This document shows positions 50,187 to 62,837 of a stretch of DNA of 64,000 nucleotides, piece after piece. A model generated the notes under the pieces. That model was not told the origin of the DNA. It searched no databases and saw nothing but the letters and a program-made list of their open reading frames with translations. Source of the stretch: Phallus indusiatus (taxonomy: Eukaryota; Basidiomycota; Agaricomycetes; Phallales; Phallaceae). Both the position numbers and the translations under genes were made by a program. Each line of letters opens with the position of its first letter. Position 1 is the first letter of the stretch. The stretch spans positions 248,001-312,000 of the forward strand of contig JAQFWX010000011.1 of the NCBI GenBank assembly GCA_027605045.1, given 5' to 3'.

Positions 50187-50764
50187 AAAACAAAAATTAC
50201 TGTACATTTCTCTTCATCTCTTCCTCAAGTATCTCATTTAATTAATCTAATACTTGCATATTATTTTCTTTCTTTGTTTTCCAGTGCTGTCGTACTTTTC
50301 TTTGGTTACATAATGCGTTCTTGTGCTATATTTCTTTTTTCTTTGTTGGCATATGTTTCATAATCAACAATCATCTGTCCATAGTCATTCTAGTCCTGTA
50401 TACTACAACCGCATTACAGTGTCAGTCAAAGGCACAGTCCCGCGTTACACATCCCTGCGAATCGAGTACCTTTTTTTTGAAAAATGCTATTCTATCACGC
50501 AGGAAGGCTGTTTTGCAGTGCAACGTGCTGGAGGCCATGGACTTGAATGTCATTTATGACGAATTGTAGCCGAGTCACCTTCCAAAAGGGGCCGATGAGT
50601 CACGCTGTCACATAGCCTACGAGGCGGCCAGGGCAACAAACAAAGTCGCATAAGGCGCTTAGAAGGGCATTAAAGCCAAGCTTTGGAACCATAACTTATA
50701 AGTAGTATCATTGAACTCCCCATTTTGTTCCCCCACCTTACGCGACGCACCGCTTTCGTTTTGC
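50187..50764. other. Intergenic, no supported gene
   Basis: About 580 bp between tandem plus-strand genes. It holds the promoter of the exchanger gene. Small open frames here show no motif. Confidence 0.5.
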
Positions 50765-53700
50765 ATGTCCTCGTCCCAAATACAAGAAAATGGTGAAATT
50801 TTGATTATTTATAAATGCCGAAGTCCTGATATACTGACATCGTGATCGCAGAGTCTCCAAAGAACACAGTATCGGATGAACAATATTTAATATCGAATAA
50901 TACGGTCTCAACAGATTCTACGACTGCTCCGGACTCTCCGGTGCGGGCCAGAAAACCAACCGGAAATACCACAAACCAGCAGGGTTTCTCTCAATCAGTT
51001 AAACAGCGTACTCGAAGCGGCATGAGTCGAGCACAAACATGGCGCGAACTTCTGAGACCTCCGAAAAAAGTGGGGGCCACCACGACAGGAAAGAGTCTGA
51101 GATCCATTATCACTGCAACTTGTGAGTCCTGAACTCGCATACTTCTAGCTCATCTCCCGAAACCAAGCTAATATTTTTTCGGTTCATCAAGGGCTGAATG
51201 TCCTTCTCGTCTGCATCCCGATATCGGTAATTTATTCGTCTTCTTATAACCAACCAAATGGCCTTCTCATAAATGTTTTATCTAAGTGGGCTATGCATTT
51301 CTCTAAACAAAGCGATATCATCATCTTTGTGTGTATGTTCTTCTCTTTCAAAGTTCGAAAGGCTGTGCTTCACTAGTTGACATTTGCTTCTAGTCTCATT
51401 CCTAGCTATCGTGCCGTTGGCCAAGGTATGGATGGTTCTTTCGAATTCAAGTCCAGCAATTGAAGTCAATATAATTCACACGACACCTTAGCTTCTCGGT
51501 TTTGCGACAGAAGAACTTTCTCTTCGTGTTGGTCAAACCATTGGTGGCCTCCTAAATGCAACTCTTGTACGCCATTCAATTTTCTTTGAATTGAAGATGA
51601 GTCTAATCACGTGAAATGTGTTCTTTAGGGAAATGCGTGAGTATCCCCTGTTTTGAATTGTATGGAATGAACTGAAACATGCCTTTTTTGACAAGCGTGG
51701 AACTAATTGTTGCTGTGCGCACCATCTATTTTATCGTCACTCGAGGCTTTGATATAGATAATTCATCCGCCAGATCATCGCCTTGACGCAGTGCAAACTT
51801 ACCCTTGTTCAATCATCTCGTAAGTATTTCATCGATTTGAATCCGTAAGTACACGTGTACTAATGAAACGTTTTGAAAATTAAAAACAGTTGTCGGTTCC
51901 ATACTGTCAAACATTCGTACGCGTCGTTCATTCTGAGTTTTAATATGCCATTAAGTCGCATTGACACTTGCCCCTCTTCTCTTTGTTCCCGGTTTAGTCC
52001 TTGTTCTTGGCATGTGCTTTTTTGCAGGAGGTCTTCGAAAGGCAGAGCAAGGGTTCCTTCCCAGTAAGCGCGCTTTTTTCCTTGCCCCTCTCTCCAAATT
52101 TAGATTAATTGTTACGCACTGGTTTGTGATAGGCGCGGCAAATTTGAACAGCTCTCTTTTGACCCTCAGTGTCATTGCCGTTTTGATACCAGCGGCATTT
52201 TTGTTCGCAGTCGATAAAGGCAATGCCGGTGTGAACTCGCAAGCGTCGAACAGTACTAACAGTACTAGCACTGCTTCGGGACAAAGCAATATGACAATAA
52301 CTCCCCAAATGGAGGGCAACGATATTTTGAGAATGAGTCGTGGTGTAAGTTTTTCCCCCCTCTTTTGTATATTTTTGACAATTTCGGCTTCTGATTGTTG
52401 ATGTGTATAGGTTGCTGTTATATTGCTAGTCAGTGAGTACCGAATGACAGGGTTTTCAAGAAATGAATAGTTGATCCCGATCCACTGATAAATTTTTATC
52501 CCAGTCTACATCTCATATTTGGTGTTCCAATTATGGTAATATCTGATGTCATCTAAATAATATGATAATATCTCGTCATTCTAATGCTATTTTTTTTCTA
52601 GGTCTCATGCACATTTGTATGAAGATAATGCTGTTTTTGAATCGACAAATTACCCCGAAAGTCTCAAAATACCGCATATGAATATACACCGGCGACATCA
52701 TGAACTTAAGCGGAGACAACCGACTACCGACGATCCTGAAGCGGTGACAGAAAAATCTCAGGAAGACGAAGACGTTGAAGAACCTCAATTAACTGTGCCA
52801 GTCTGCATCGGATTACTGATTGCAGTGACCGTTGTATGCATACATACTTCATTTTTCAAAAGAACAAATAATAAATACTAAATTTCATAATAGTGCGTGG
52901 CCCTTACTTCCGAATTTCTAGTGGATAGTATCGACGGCGTAACCGCCCATTCTTCTCTCACTCAAGAGTGGGTCGGATTAATTTTGTTGCCCATAGTAGG
53001 GAATGCTGCTGGTACGTGAATCCCTTCATTTAGGCGACGTTTCGTTTTTGAATGCATATACATATGTATAGAACATGTTACGGCTGTTACCGTATCGGTG
53101 AAGGTGAGGTTGACCCCCATGTCATTTATGAGCAAAGCCCTTAAACACATTTTTCAGGATAAATTAACCCTTAGTCTTGGTGTCGCTGTAGGATCGAGTA
53201 TCGTAAGAAGCTGCACCTCCATTAAGTGATGTTGCACTAATTTTCTTTCTCTTCCAGCAAATTGCTCTATTTGTGATACCATTCATTGTTGTTCTGGTAT
53301 GAATATATGAATATTCCCGTCCTCTCTTTGTGAACGCCGGCTTATAATTTCCCTATAGGCATGGATTCTGGATAAGCCTTTAACACTGTTATTCGACCCA
53401 TTCCAATCTATCGTAAGCCTAACCACAACTTCCCAAGTTTCAAAACGATTGACGGTTATTAGGTACTTTTCTTGGCAGTTCTCACAGTTAACTACTGCAC
53501 CCAAGATGGTAAATCAAATTGGCTCGAAGTGAGTTATCTTCGTCCGGACTTCTTTATAGAATACTGATAACCACACGACTGCTCTTTCCTTTTTAGGGGA
53601 TGATCCTGATGTGTGAGTATTTTTAGTTTTGTGCACATGTTTGCGCTCTCCTAATCATTGTTTTTTCTTCACGTAGGCTTATACACGATTATCGCCGTTA

Positions 53701-53771
53701 CATTTTGGTTTTATCCTGGAGTCGATCTTTCATCTGGTCTGGGGCCTCTGCAATGCCCTCCGACTTCTTGA
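50765..53771 (+). CDS. Vacuolar Ca2+/H+ exchanger, CAX/VCX1 type
   Basis: Cation/proton antiporter of the CaCA superfamily, loading Ca2+ into the vacuole. The hydrophilic N-terminus starts MSSSQIQENESPKNTVSD (first ATG at 50765, joined across an intron with frame kept). Next are LNVLLVCIPIS and the first alpha repeat, GNAVELIVAIIALTQCKL with VQSS and LVGSILSN, followed by LGMCFFAGGLRKAEQGFLPS. An acidic loop with DDPEAVTEKSQEDEDVEE separates the halves. The second alpha repeat is GNAAEHVTAVTVSVKDKL with SLGVAVGSSIQIALFVIPF. It ends GVDLSSGLGPLQCPPTS. More than twelve introns, several of them very close to each other. Both ion-binding repeats are intact, so activity is expected. Confidence 0.9.
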
Positions 53772-54063
53772 AATATACACCTCCATATATGTTATGTTCA
53801 GTTCTGAAACAAATGCCCCCTTTTTTTTCGTTCAAAAACGAAATTGAATATAGATGGCTTCACTGTATCGCCCCGCTAGTTTCACCCCCTCTTCCTGTTC
53901 GCACTGTCCCTACGATGTTTTTTCCCTAACTAGGTTTTTGCGAAGATCCTTTCGTTTTACTTTTCCGATTCTTGCCTGATCTCACCCAACTCCTTACATT
54001 GAAATTTGCAGAGTCTACTATACCACTTATGATTTTCTATTGTGTACAAAATAATTTATACAC

Positions 54064-57000
54064 TTATAGTCTCGACTGAACCGCACTTCCATCGTCCTGC
54101 AGCGTCGCTGCTGCTGCCGCCAAAACGGTAGCATTCCGTTCTTTCACCTTTGTGGCTGAAATAGCACGATTACGATAAAAATCTCCCTTCATTACATCTA
54201 AACTAGCGGAGTACGTACCAAAAATGACTTTGTTCCCCTCTTTCCACATTTCAGTAATTAGTGTCTCTCCAGGATAGACAACACCGGCAAAACTTTAATA
54301 GTATCGTTTCAAACATTGCATCGGTGAATAATAATGTATCACTTACCGAGTTTTAATGTCTTTATAGGGCCCAAAACTTTTCAAGACGTGCTTCCCTGCA
54401 TAGCCCAAACTACACAGCCCTGGATAAAACAATTTCAATGTGGCTGTTGACATGCAATAGAAAACATGCTGAGAAGTACCATGAAGAATAGGCGTTTCAA
54501 ATCCACCAATGGCAGCGAACTCCGGAGAAATCTAGAGAAAAAGGAAAAGAATGTAAAAAAGAACGATACCCCTGAAGCACTCGCGCAACACACGTGTAAA
54601 GGATTCCTGTCACCGCTTAACCTTGAAGGCAGAAGAGATTCAACGATCAGTGGCTCCGAAAGAATGTTCGATCTGTGAAAAAAAGGCTGACCTATAAAGA
54701 GCTGCCTGTGAAGGTAAGGTCTTCTCTTCTATGACAGCATCGGGCTGACGCTTAGGGATCTCATTGGCTGCAGTTGCCGCCCCACGATCTGACAAAAGGC
54801 AAGATTCGGTATTCAATAAGCAGTGTTACGCATATGGAAAACTCGTGCATCTCACCTTTTCCAACCCGCTTTCCTCCAAAACCTCCCGAACCCCGGACGA
54901 ACACCGTCTGCTGGTTTTCAAACAACACTTTTCCGGTGCTCTTGTCCTTCGTCTCCGAGATGCATCTGACTGATGCAGCTTTGCCCTTGTCCAAGACTTC
55001 TAAAATCCTACTCTACGATTAAATACCCATGCCAAGGATTGCATCATTTTGAAAATTTGTTACCTTGATGTGGTCACCACAGTTGCACTGGTTGGAATGG
55101 GATTCTTAATTGCAAGATATTGTTCACCGTGTAATAATCTTCCCTGTTGAATGTTGTCAGATTAATCACAAGCTGTAGAAAGAAAATCGAATTACAAAGT
55201 TGAAATTCGGGAGCCAATCCATGGAAATGCATCCTGTTGTAACGAATTGAGGTACCACACCAAAGGTCGGGATAGGACTGAAATCATCATGTCCCTCATA
55301 CACCCATTGTAATTCCTTTTCGGTGGCTCCAACTCCCAAGTTATAGAGAATAACATCACGGTCGGTCCATGTAAATTCATCAGGTCCGGCGGTACATTCC
55401 TTCTTCGCCTTTGCGACCAGCTCTGAATCTTCCGGATCGTTATAAATGTCCGATGAACCCTCTTCGTTATCTTCGTTATTAGAGAAATTTTCGATAAGCT
55501 ATGTGGGTGTTGGCGTTAAGGAGCGAGATCCAATCAGAAACCACGCACTTGTCCAAGAGCTTCCTGTGCTGTCTCTGGATGAGTTGCTCGTCCGTCGTCT
55601 AGATGTGAAATTTGATTGAACTAAGTTGAACCACCAGATTATATAAATCCTACCAAAGTTCGTAATTTTTTCCCATTTCGCAATAATATCTTCCGGTTGT
55701 AATACTTTGTTAACCGGGAAACTGTGTCCACCAGTTCGTTGCCATCGAGCTTGGGAGGCCCATCCACCTAGAACCTGAAAGACTTTCCCGCTACAGTCAT
55801 CATTGCCTAATAAGATTAATCAGCGCATAATTCTCACATAAACTTGGAAATAACGTACTTTCGCTAGCTAAGTACCCAACGATGGGAGCTACAAAGTCGG
55901 GCTAATAGGAAAGGTATAAGAGGATCTTCCCAAATCTGAAGATCGGTCTTGCCTTAAACATTTGAACCATTTCTTCCGGCCTTTTAGATATTTAGTATGC
56001 TGAAGTAATGCGACAATAATAACCTTACCAGATTGTTGAAGTCATAGCGGTCCCGGCGATTGGGGCAATTACGTTTGCTAAGACGTTATACCTCGACCCT
56101 TCGATAGCAAGAGTACGAGTTAATCCAATAATAGCAGCCTTCGCAGCGGAATACTAGCAAAAGGAATCAGAAAAGACCCACGGGTATATACCCGGTGGAA
56201 CTCATACATTAGCCTGACCGAAGTTACCGACTACGACAAGAGAAATAAGCATCCAGCATTGCTGAAAAATCAAAGAGACTTACACATTCCAACGCTTGAC
56301 GTGGTCGTTACAATACGCCCATACTTCTGTTTCTGGAAGAGAGGCCAAACTGCCTTTGCACACTTGTAGGTTCCTCTGGAAAATGGGTCAGCAAAGAGTT
56401 TCGAGAAAAATGGGTATACACTAATACCTGAGGTGCACGGCTATAACGTCGTCCCATTCCTTTTCCGACATAGCAGTAAAGGACTTATCTCTAAGGATGC
56501 CGGCGTTGGCAATCAAGACATGCACACCACCGAAAGCATCCACCGCCTGCTTGACAATGGCATCTCCGTTTTCAACGGAACCGACCGCGGTAATGGCTTT
56601 TCCTCCAGCTGTAGATGAGTTGAGTAACCATTGATCCGTCAGACAGAGAAAGTAGAAATACCTTTCTTTATTTCGTCCACAACCGAGTTGGCACCTTTTT
56701 CACTGACGTCGTTCACAACAACATTTGCTCCTAACCGAGCAAACATTAAAGCATACGAACGCCCAAGGCCGGCACCTGAACCAGTTATAATGATGGTTTT
56801 CCCGTCGAAACGCACTTCCGGGGATGCTTGCTTGTTGGGAGGCGCATTCTTTGCTTTCTCATATACTGTCTAAAAAGACAAATTCAGCATTGACCAGGCA
56901 ATATCTCAAACATGTACTGACGGTTATATTCTGATTTTCCATGTTTTCCGGACTGAAAAATCAAAGCACGTAAATCGTTTTGTGAAAACAAGTCGTGGAT

Positions 57001-58329
57001 GTAATTCTCACTATTCGACATTGTCAAAGTTGGTGATTTCGTTCCATCGTTCTTTCACCTGTAACGAATCGAGTTAGCAGTCCAATGTCCTTGGTTCCAG
57101 GCTTGCCACTTACTGCTGAAGGAGTGAAAGAGTTATCTGGTTTCATCACAGCGCCTTTACTTCTTTCCCAGCGAATTTCAGCTACATAACCAGCTCCAAC
57201 TATGCAACCTTCATTAAGTTTATGTGTGCAAAAAGGGAGCTTCACAAACCTTCGAAAACTCGTCCTGAAGCATTAGGACCGTCTGGATGGGTTACTGCAA
57301 TCACAAAGGGCGCAACAAATTGAGGCTGTGTGATGACAATATAACAACAGTTATTACACGGGTTACGATAAAAGGTCCAGCATACCTTGAATCCTGCAAG
57401 TAACTGAGGTGGCATGACCGTCTCCGTCATGGCCGAAGCGGCGACCTGAGAGATCGAAATATAGACGGAAAGATGTAATAAAAAGTACTTGACGACTCAC
57501 GGGAGCAATCGCTACAGCTCGAATATTGTACTTCTCGCCTTCTCGAGCCAGCGTCTTCGTAAATCCAACGAGACCCATTTTCGCAGCCGAGTAATTAGCC
57601 TGACCCATGTTTCCTAAATGCATAACATTGTCTAAACAACTTGGTACCAATTACAAGAAGAATAACGTACCGTATAAGCCAGCAGCACTAGCAGTGTTGA
57701 TTATTCGTCCAAACTTTTGGTTACGGAAGTATGGCCAGGCTGCTTTGCTGCAGGAAAACGCGCCTTTGAGATGAACCGCTTGTATAATGTCCCATTCTTG
57801 ATCTGACATGTTCTTGAAACTAGTATTTTCCTTAACATATGATAATAGTACCATATCACGTATTAATTACCTTTTGTCACTGAAAAGAGTTGTCATACAA
57901 CATCACGAAAGAGTGAACGTCGCATACTCACCGTAAAATTCCAGCATTGTTGATGAGAATAGTGATATTTCCAAAAGCATCTATTGCAGATTTTATTACA
58001 GCCGCACCATCAGTCACCGATGATGTATTCGCAACGGCTTTTCCTCCGGCTACAATAACAACGTTCAGTTTCTTTTCCCCTAATAGCTGACAATCGGCTA
58101 GCAATACCGTTTGTTATCGTGGTAACGACTTTCATCGCAGCTTTTTTGTTTAGATCATTCACCACCACATTAGCTCCCCTTGAGGCGAATAGCTCCGCAT
58201 AACTAGCAAGTAGACAGACAAGACCTTCAACAAAAACAGTACTGTGAGCATCGAATTTACGTACGTCTTCCCGAGACCTCCACCCGCTCCGGTTACTACG
58301 ACTGTGTGTCCTTTGAATGATAGCGACAT
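54064..58329 (-). CDS. FOX2: Peroxisomal multifunctional enzyme type 2 (FOX2)
   Basis: Peroxisomal beta-oxidation enzyme combining (3R)-hydroxyacyl-CoA dehydrogenase and enoyl-CoA hydratase 2. Two tandem SDR domains are present: the first opens [20 protein letters not shown] and has the YSAAK active-site block; the second has [35 protein letters not shown] and again [12 protein letters not shown]. The C-terminal hot-dog domain has [30 protein letters not shown] and [11 protein letters not shown], the hydratase-2 motif with Asp/His. The last residues are QSRL, a peroxisomal PTS1 signal of the SRL type. Many introns, all frames compatible. The ATG at 58329 is chosen since codons upstream are non-ATG. 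It shares a promoter with the enoyl-CoA hydratase/isomerase gene. Confidence 0.92.
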
Positions 58330-58568
58330 GAAATATTTATCGAAAGACAATGCTTAGGGAGTTGGCAGGTGTATATGTTAATGTGCAGTGTATGTCGAAT
58401 GTTATGCCAGCAGGGTGATTTAAAAATCACATGCAAAGCGACGATGGCTGTGATTGGGCCAAAGTAATATACGATCGGACTCCGGTGCTGGCGTCATAAT
58501 TGGCCGAACGAAACCGGTCTCAATGGGCTTTGCTAGATACTCATTTAGGCTTCCGTCGACGTTCGAGC
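58330..58568. promoter_or_regulatory. Bidirectional promoter of two beta-oxidation genes
   Basis: 239 bp between FOX2 (left) and the hydratase/isomerase (right). It contains two ATTGG (inverted CCAAT) boxes, near 58454 and 58500. I looked for CCTCGG, the site used by FarA/FarB-type fatty-acid regulators, and did not see it. Coordinate expression is inferred from layout. Confidence 0.55.
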
Positions 58569-59740
58569 ATGACCACTCAATTCCCTAGCCAAGGCAAAGC
58601 ACTTCTTACAATTACCCATCGTGAGTTATACTGATTTGATTTGTTCTTTGACGAACATCTGACCTAAGTTTGTGTTCCTCGAAGCCTCGTCATTCGAATG
58701 GATCATAGAATTACATAACGGTCAGTATAAACCTAATGCATCACCGACGCTTCGAAGCATTAATATAGTAGTAAAGGCGAGGACAACCGTTTCTCGGAAC
58801 ATTTCATGGAAAGCGCTATCTTACCCGCACTTGACCATGTTGAACGCGAGTGGTTGAAGAGTCCAGCTCATGAAAAGTCAGAGTATGCCAGAGGTGCTTT
58901 AATGATTGTGGGAAAGCGTAATCAAGACAAGTTTTTCAGCAATGGTACATGATAATTTATTATTTTTACACGATGCAATTTTCGAGACAATTTTCTCTAG
59001 GTCTCCAATATGATCAAATCTTAAAGAAACCAGAGATTATTTCCAGTAAGGTTATTTTGAGATGTCTGCGCTTTTTGTCTCATAAGATTTCTGTCAGATA
59101 CATATAATGTCCTGATATCTAGGCTTTTGTCATACCCAAGTATGTGCCAGAGTATCTCTGTGTCGAGAAGGTTTATAACGACAAGATGCAAGTCCCGACC
59201 GTCTCGGTTATCAACGGACATTGCTTTGCCGCAGGGTTTATGTTGGCCATGGCCTGCGATTATCGCGTCATTAGATCAGATAAACATCGTAGAGTATGGG
59301 GTTGTATGAACGAGGTGCGTTCCTTCGCAGATCTTAAAGAATAATTCTAAATACCTTTCGACGAATAGGTTCACTTTGGAGCGCCCTTTCCACCTTCTTT
59401 TTCTGCTTTGTTTACTCAGAAGATTAAGGATCAACGGGTCTTAAGGAAGATAGTCCTAGAAGGACATCGTTTCACGCCCTCTGAATTGCTGAATGCGGGT
59501 CTAGTGGATAAGATCGTTGACGGAGATACAGAAGCCTTATTGCGATCGGCCTCCGAGATTGCAGAGAAGTGGAGTGTAAACGCGACCACTGGCGTATGGG
59601 GGTTGTTGAGGGTATTTTCCATTGCTCATTTATCAATTACACATACTTATTGGCATATACAGGGTGGATTATACTCTAGCGTTATTGATATATGCTCCCA
59701 TCGAAATGTCAATACAAAATACGCAAAGCCGCGATTGTGA
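58569..59740 (+). CDS. Enoyl-CoA hydratase/isomerase family protein, probably peroxisomal
   Basis: Crotonase-fold enzyme, probably Delta3-Delta2-enoyl-CoA isomerase or enoyl-CoA hydratase of fatty-acid oxidation. It starts MTTQFPSQGKALLTITH, then SSFEWIIELHNG joined to EDNRFSEHFMESAILPAL. GALMIVGKRNQDKFFSNG is the first CoA/oxyanion block and VSVINGHCFAAGFMLAMACD the second. VHFGAPFPPSFSALF and FTPSELLNAGLVDKIV follow. The C-terminus is KYAKPRL; PRL resembles a weak PTS1. Neighbour FOX2 strongly supports peroxisomal beta-oxidation. About six introns; the start at 58569 is the first ATG. Which of the two reactions it catalyses cannot be decided from sequence. Confidence 0.82.
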
Positions 59741-60388
59741 AGCTCGGGCTAACTCGCATTGTAGGCTTTATTATCCAAACTTCAATTTATGTGTTTCCTA
59801 ATACTCTTACAGCAGGAACTCCCCATCTCCGTTCGAATGCTCAATATATATGTAGTTGAATTGTGATATTCAGGAACGAAATATGGATTCGCATCAATAT
59901 ATTATGCTCATATAGTGCGTAATTGCCTTGCGAATACTGAAAATTTCTTGATATCCCACACAATCCACCTTATGTACTCTCAACTGCGAAGGAAACAAGT
60001 ACTAGGTAAAGAATAGATACTTTTGAAATTCTGTCTCGCACATATCGTCCTCTACTCATGAAATAGCATGTTCAATGTTAAAAGCAACACTACAACTGAA
60101 GGTGATGACTGTCTCGAACATAACAACCGTGACAGCTTCAAGCAGAGTTCAAACTTGGTTTTTATCACACCTTTCCTCAACGCAATAAATTCAAGTCTCA
60201 CTCTACTCTCCTCACACATTGTTAAGACAACGGTGCTCGTATCAACCGCTCCTGGCAGACAAACCACTTGGCGGGCGACGCACTATACGTCATTCAGCGA
60301 CTGGTGACCGAGCACGGCTATAATTGACCTCGACCAGAGCTCAAGTTCTCTTCGAACTCTCGTTCTACCGCAATCAAACTGTTTCATT
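59741..60388. other. Intergenic, no supported gene
   Basis: About 650 bp between tandem plus-strand genes, AT-rich and without recognisable coding sequence. A small open frame at 60068-60307 has no motif and its likely product resembles nothing I know. Confidence 0.5.
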
Positions 60389-61120
60389 ATGACTTCCCAC
60401 TCAGTGTCGCCCGCGGAACCTACTACAAAACCAAATTGTGTGTTCTGCAACGTCAGTGAGGAACGAGGCTTTAAGATTGTGCTTCAGGTGATATTTTTTG
60501 GGTTTGCTGGTTTGCTGTTCACCCTTTCTCTGCGCTAGGAGGGAAATGTGGTGGTTTTCCGAGATCGATCACCAGCCGCTCAAGAGCATCTTTTGGTGGT
60601 TCCTTTGAAACACATAGGTAGGTTCGACTTCAAATTTGTCGGTTTGGAGATGAGAAGCGCGTTGTTTACGAAAGTCAGACGGCGTGAAGGAACTATCGGC
60701 TGAACATATTCCTCTCAGTCAGTTGGCTTTTCTTGTTATTCGTCTGGTGGGACAAGCTTAAAACATTCCCAGTTCAAGAGATGGAGGCCGCTGGTCATCG
60801 AGCCTTGGACAAATTATCAGATGCCTACCCTCGTGAAAACAGAATGTACGTTTCTTGCTTTACGCCGTGATTTTGAACATCTAAACATTGTTACGATATC
60901 TTGAAACAGCTTGGGATTCCACATTCCTCCCGTGACTATGATAAAGCACCTACACTTGCATACTATAGCGCTTCCATACAATGGCTTTATATCAAAGCTA
61001 TTTTATCCAGTCTCGACGGGAAGCAACGGAAACTCGAAAGGATACTCCTTTTTTGTAACTGCCTCTCAGGCGATCGAAATCATCCAGAAAGGTAGAACAA
61101 TAACGCTCTCTCCTTGCTGA
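60389..61120 (+). CDS. HIT-domain protein, first tandem copy
   Basis: Histidine-triad nucleotide-binding protein, probably a nucleotidyl hydrolase or transferase of the HINT/aprataxin group. Exons join as MTSHSVSPAEPTTKPNCVFC, then GFKIVLQ, then EGNVVVFRDRSPAAQEHLLV and VPLKHI, then DGVKELSAEHIPL, then IQEMEAAGHRALDKLSDAYP, then LGFHIPPVTMIKHLHLHTIA and NSKGYSFFVTASQAIEIIQ. The triad is HLHLHTI. In this copy the two residues usually read SV before the triad are MI and the stretch after it is TIALPYNG, unlike the second copy (VHGLPYKP). The stop is at 61118-61120. Short introns keep frame throughout. Confidence 0.8.
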
Positions 61121-61476
61121 AGGCAATATCCCAGGATTTGAGATTCCCCTATAATGTGAAATAATGTTTTGTTTTACACAATTATGACTTGTTTGAATGC
61201 AATGTAATTTATTTTCTTGACACGGCCAGCCGATGAGCTTTAAATTTCAGAAGCTTCAAGAATCGAGTCAAAAGAGTCAAAGTTAACCCGGTGCTCCATC
61301 ATATGGTCACAGTCATCCTAAACAATCCTGACATGCACTGCCAGCTTGCCTCGTTGCTACGCCTATACAGGCCTATACTCGGCTCTGCTTGCAAGGCTAT
61401 TCAATTGACAGGTTATTAGAACAGGCATTGACCTGTCTCCCAAGTCTTCGTAAGACTAGCAGCCAAAGGTCTAGAG

Positions 61477-62298
61477 ATGTATACAAGCTTCTCTACGAGT
61501 AGAATCCGCCTCTTCTTCAGCAACCTCGTACCTCTGTTCACTATCAAATTGTCGAGTTTGCTCAAGTTCTTCAGGTCGAGTGCCACTCCAAAATTCGAAG
61601 ACTTAGAATCGGATTTTAAACCCGACTGCGAATTCTGCGGTGTCAGTAAAGAAAATGGGTTCAGAGTGCTACTAAGGGTGAGATGAGAGGAAAACTTGAT
61701 GCTTGATTGATTGTCTGACAAGATGAGTAGGAAGCGAATGTTGTTGTGTTTTTCGACAGAGATCCAGCCGCTCGAGAACACTTGCAGGTGGTGCCAATCA
61801 AGCATGGGTGTTCGCTCTTTTTTGTTTTTATCCATCGTCTAGTACTGAGAAAACATTATCTCAGCCCTCAGTAGTGTCAAAGACCTTAAGGCTTTAGATA
61901 TCCCTTTATGTCTGTTAAGCCCTCATCGACCATTCGCGAACCTCACCTCACACCTATGATCTAGTGCATGAAATGGAAAAAGCCGGTCATCGAGCCCTAG
62001 ATATGCTTCCTAGTCATATTCCTCCTGAAGACCGAGTGTATGTTTCTTCCACATATTACAGAAACAAAACTCAAACCTGCAGACATACAGACTGGGATTT
62101 CACATACCCCCGTTTATTTCCGTTCCTCACTTACACTTGCATGTTCACGGACTTCCATATAAACCTATGCGTAAACACAAATATCCCATTGTACCAGGCG
62201 TAAATGGAAATTCAAAAGGACGGTCATATTTCGTAACTCTTTCGCAAGCTATTGAGATACTGGAGAAAGGCGGGACGATTACTTTAGGGGCTTGTTGA
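61477..62298 (+). CDS. HIT-domain protein, second tandem copy with N-terminal extension
   Basis: Paralogue of the preceding gene and about 350 bp downstream. The first exon adds an N-terminal extension (MYTSFSTSRIRLFFSNLVPL) rich in Ser, Arg and hydrophobic residues and without acids, resembling a mitochondrial presequence. The HIT domain follows: FKPDCEFCGVSKENGFRVLL, ANVVVFFDRDPAAREHLQVV, SVKDLKALDIPL, HEMEKAGHRALDMLPSHI, LGFHIPPFISVPHLHLHVHG and LPYKPMRKHKYPIVPG. It ends EILEKGGTITLGAC with TGA at 62296-62298. The HIT triad (HLHLHVH) is canonical. Intron positions match the first copy, which supports tandem duplication. Confidence 0.8.
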
Positions 62299-62835
62299 TA
62301 TCCTAGCTAATACTTGTCATTTAAATCAGTCATCACGATAAAGCCAGATGCTCTCTGGATGCGACGCGCGTTTTTATGATCACAATATATGGTGCGCCAC
62401 AGTACTGTCATGTATCTATTTCATGGATTTGAATAGGAATCTTTCGCTGCACATAGTTGACTCCAATAAAGAGAATAAAAATTGGAATGCGTGAAAGAAG
62501 AGGAACTTAAGTTAACCATCTGCGGTGGCATATGTCATGAGAACCCGATCGAGTTGATGCTCCTTTGGCATTTAGCGTGGCGATAACGACTCATTGGAGC
62601 CAGTTCATGATCAAGGACAATCTCAAAAGAATCAAATTGTTTGGAACGAACAAATCCTGTAAATCGTCAGATTTAATAAATCGCCGACATCCTTGACAAG
62701 CCAGTCTATTCGAAAAGCTATAATGACACCGCTGAGTTTATAATTCACTTAAGAATTCTCATGAAAGGGGGAAAGAAAGGACAAACAGGTGACCGATAGG
62801 AATATAAAACAACTGCTGAGCTTCGTAAAGCATCC
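62299..62835. other. Intergenic, no supported gene
   Basis: About 540 bp downstream of the second HIT gene. No coding sequence recognised. Confidence 0.5.
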
Positions 62836-62837
62836 AG

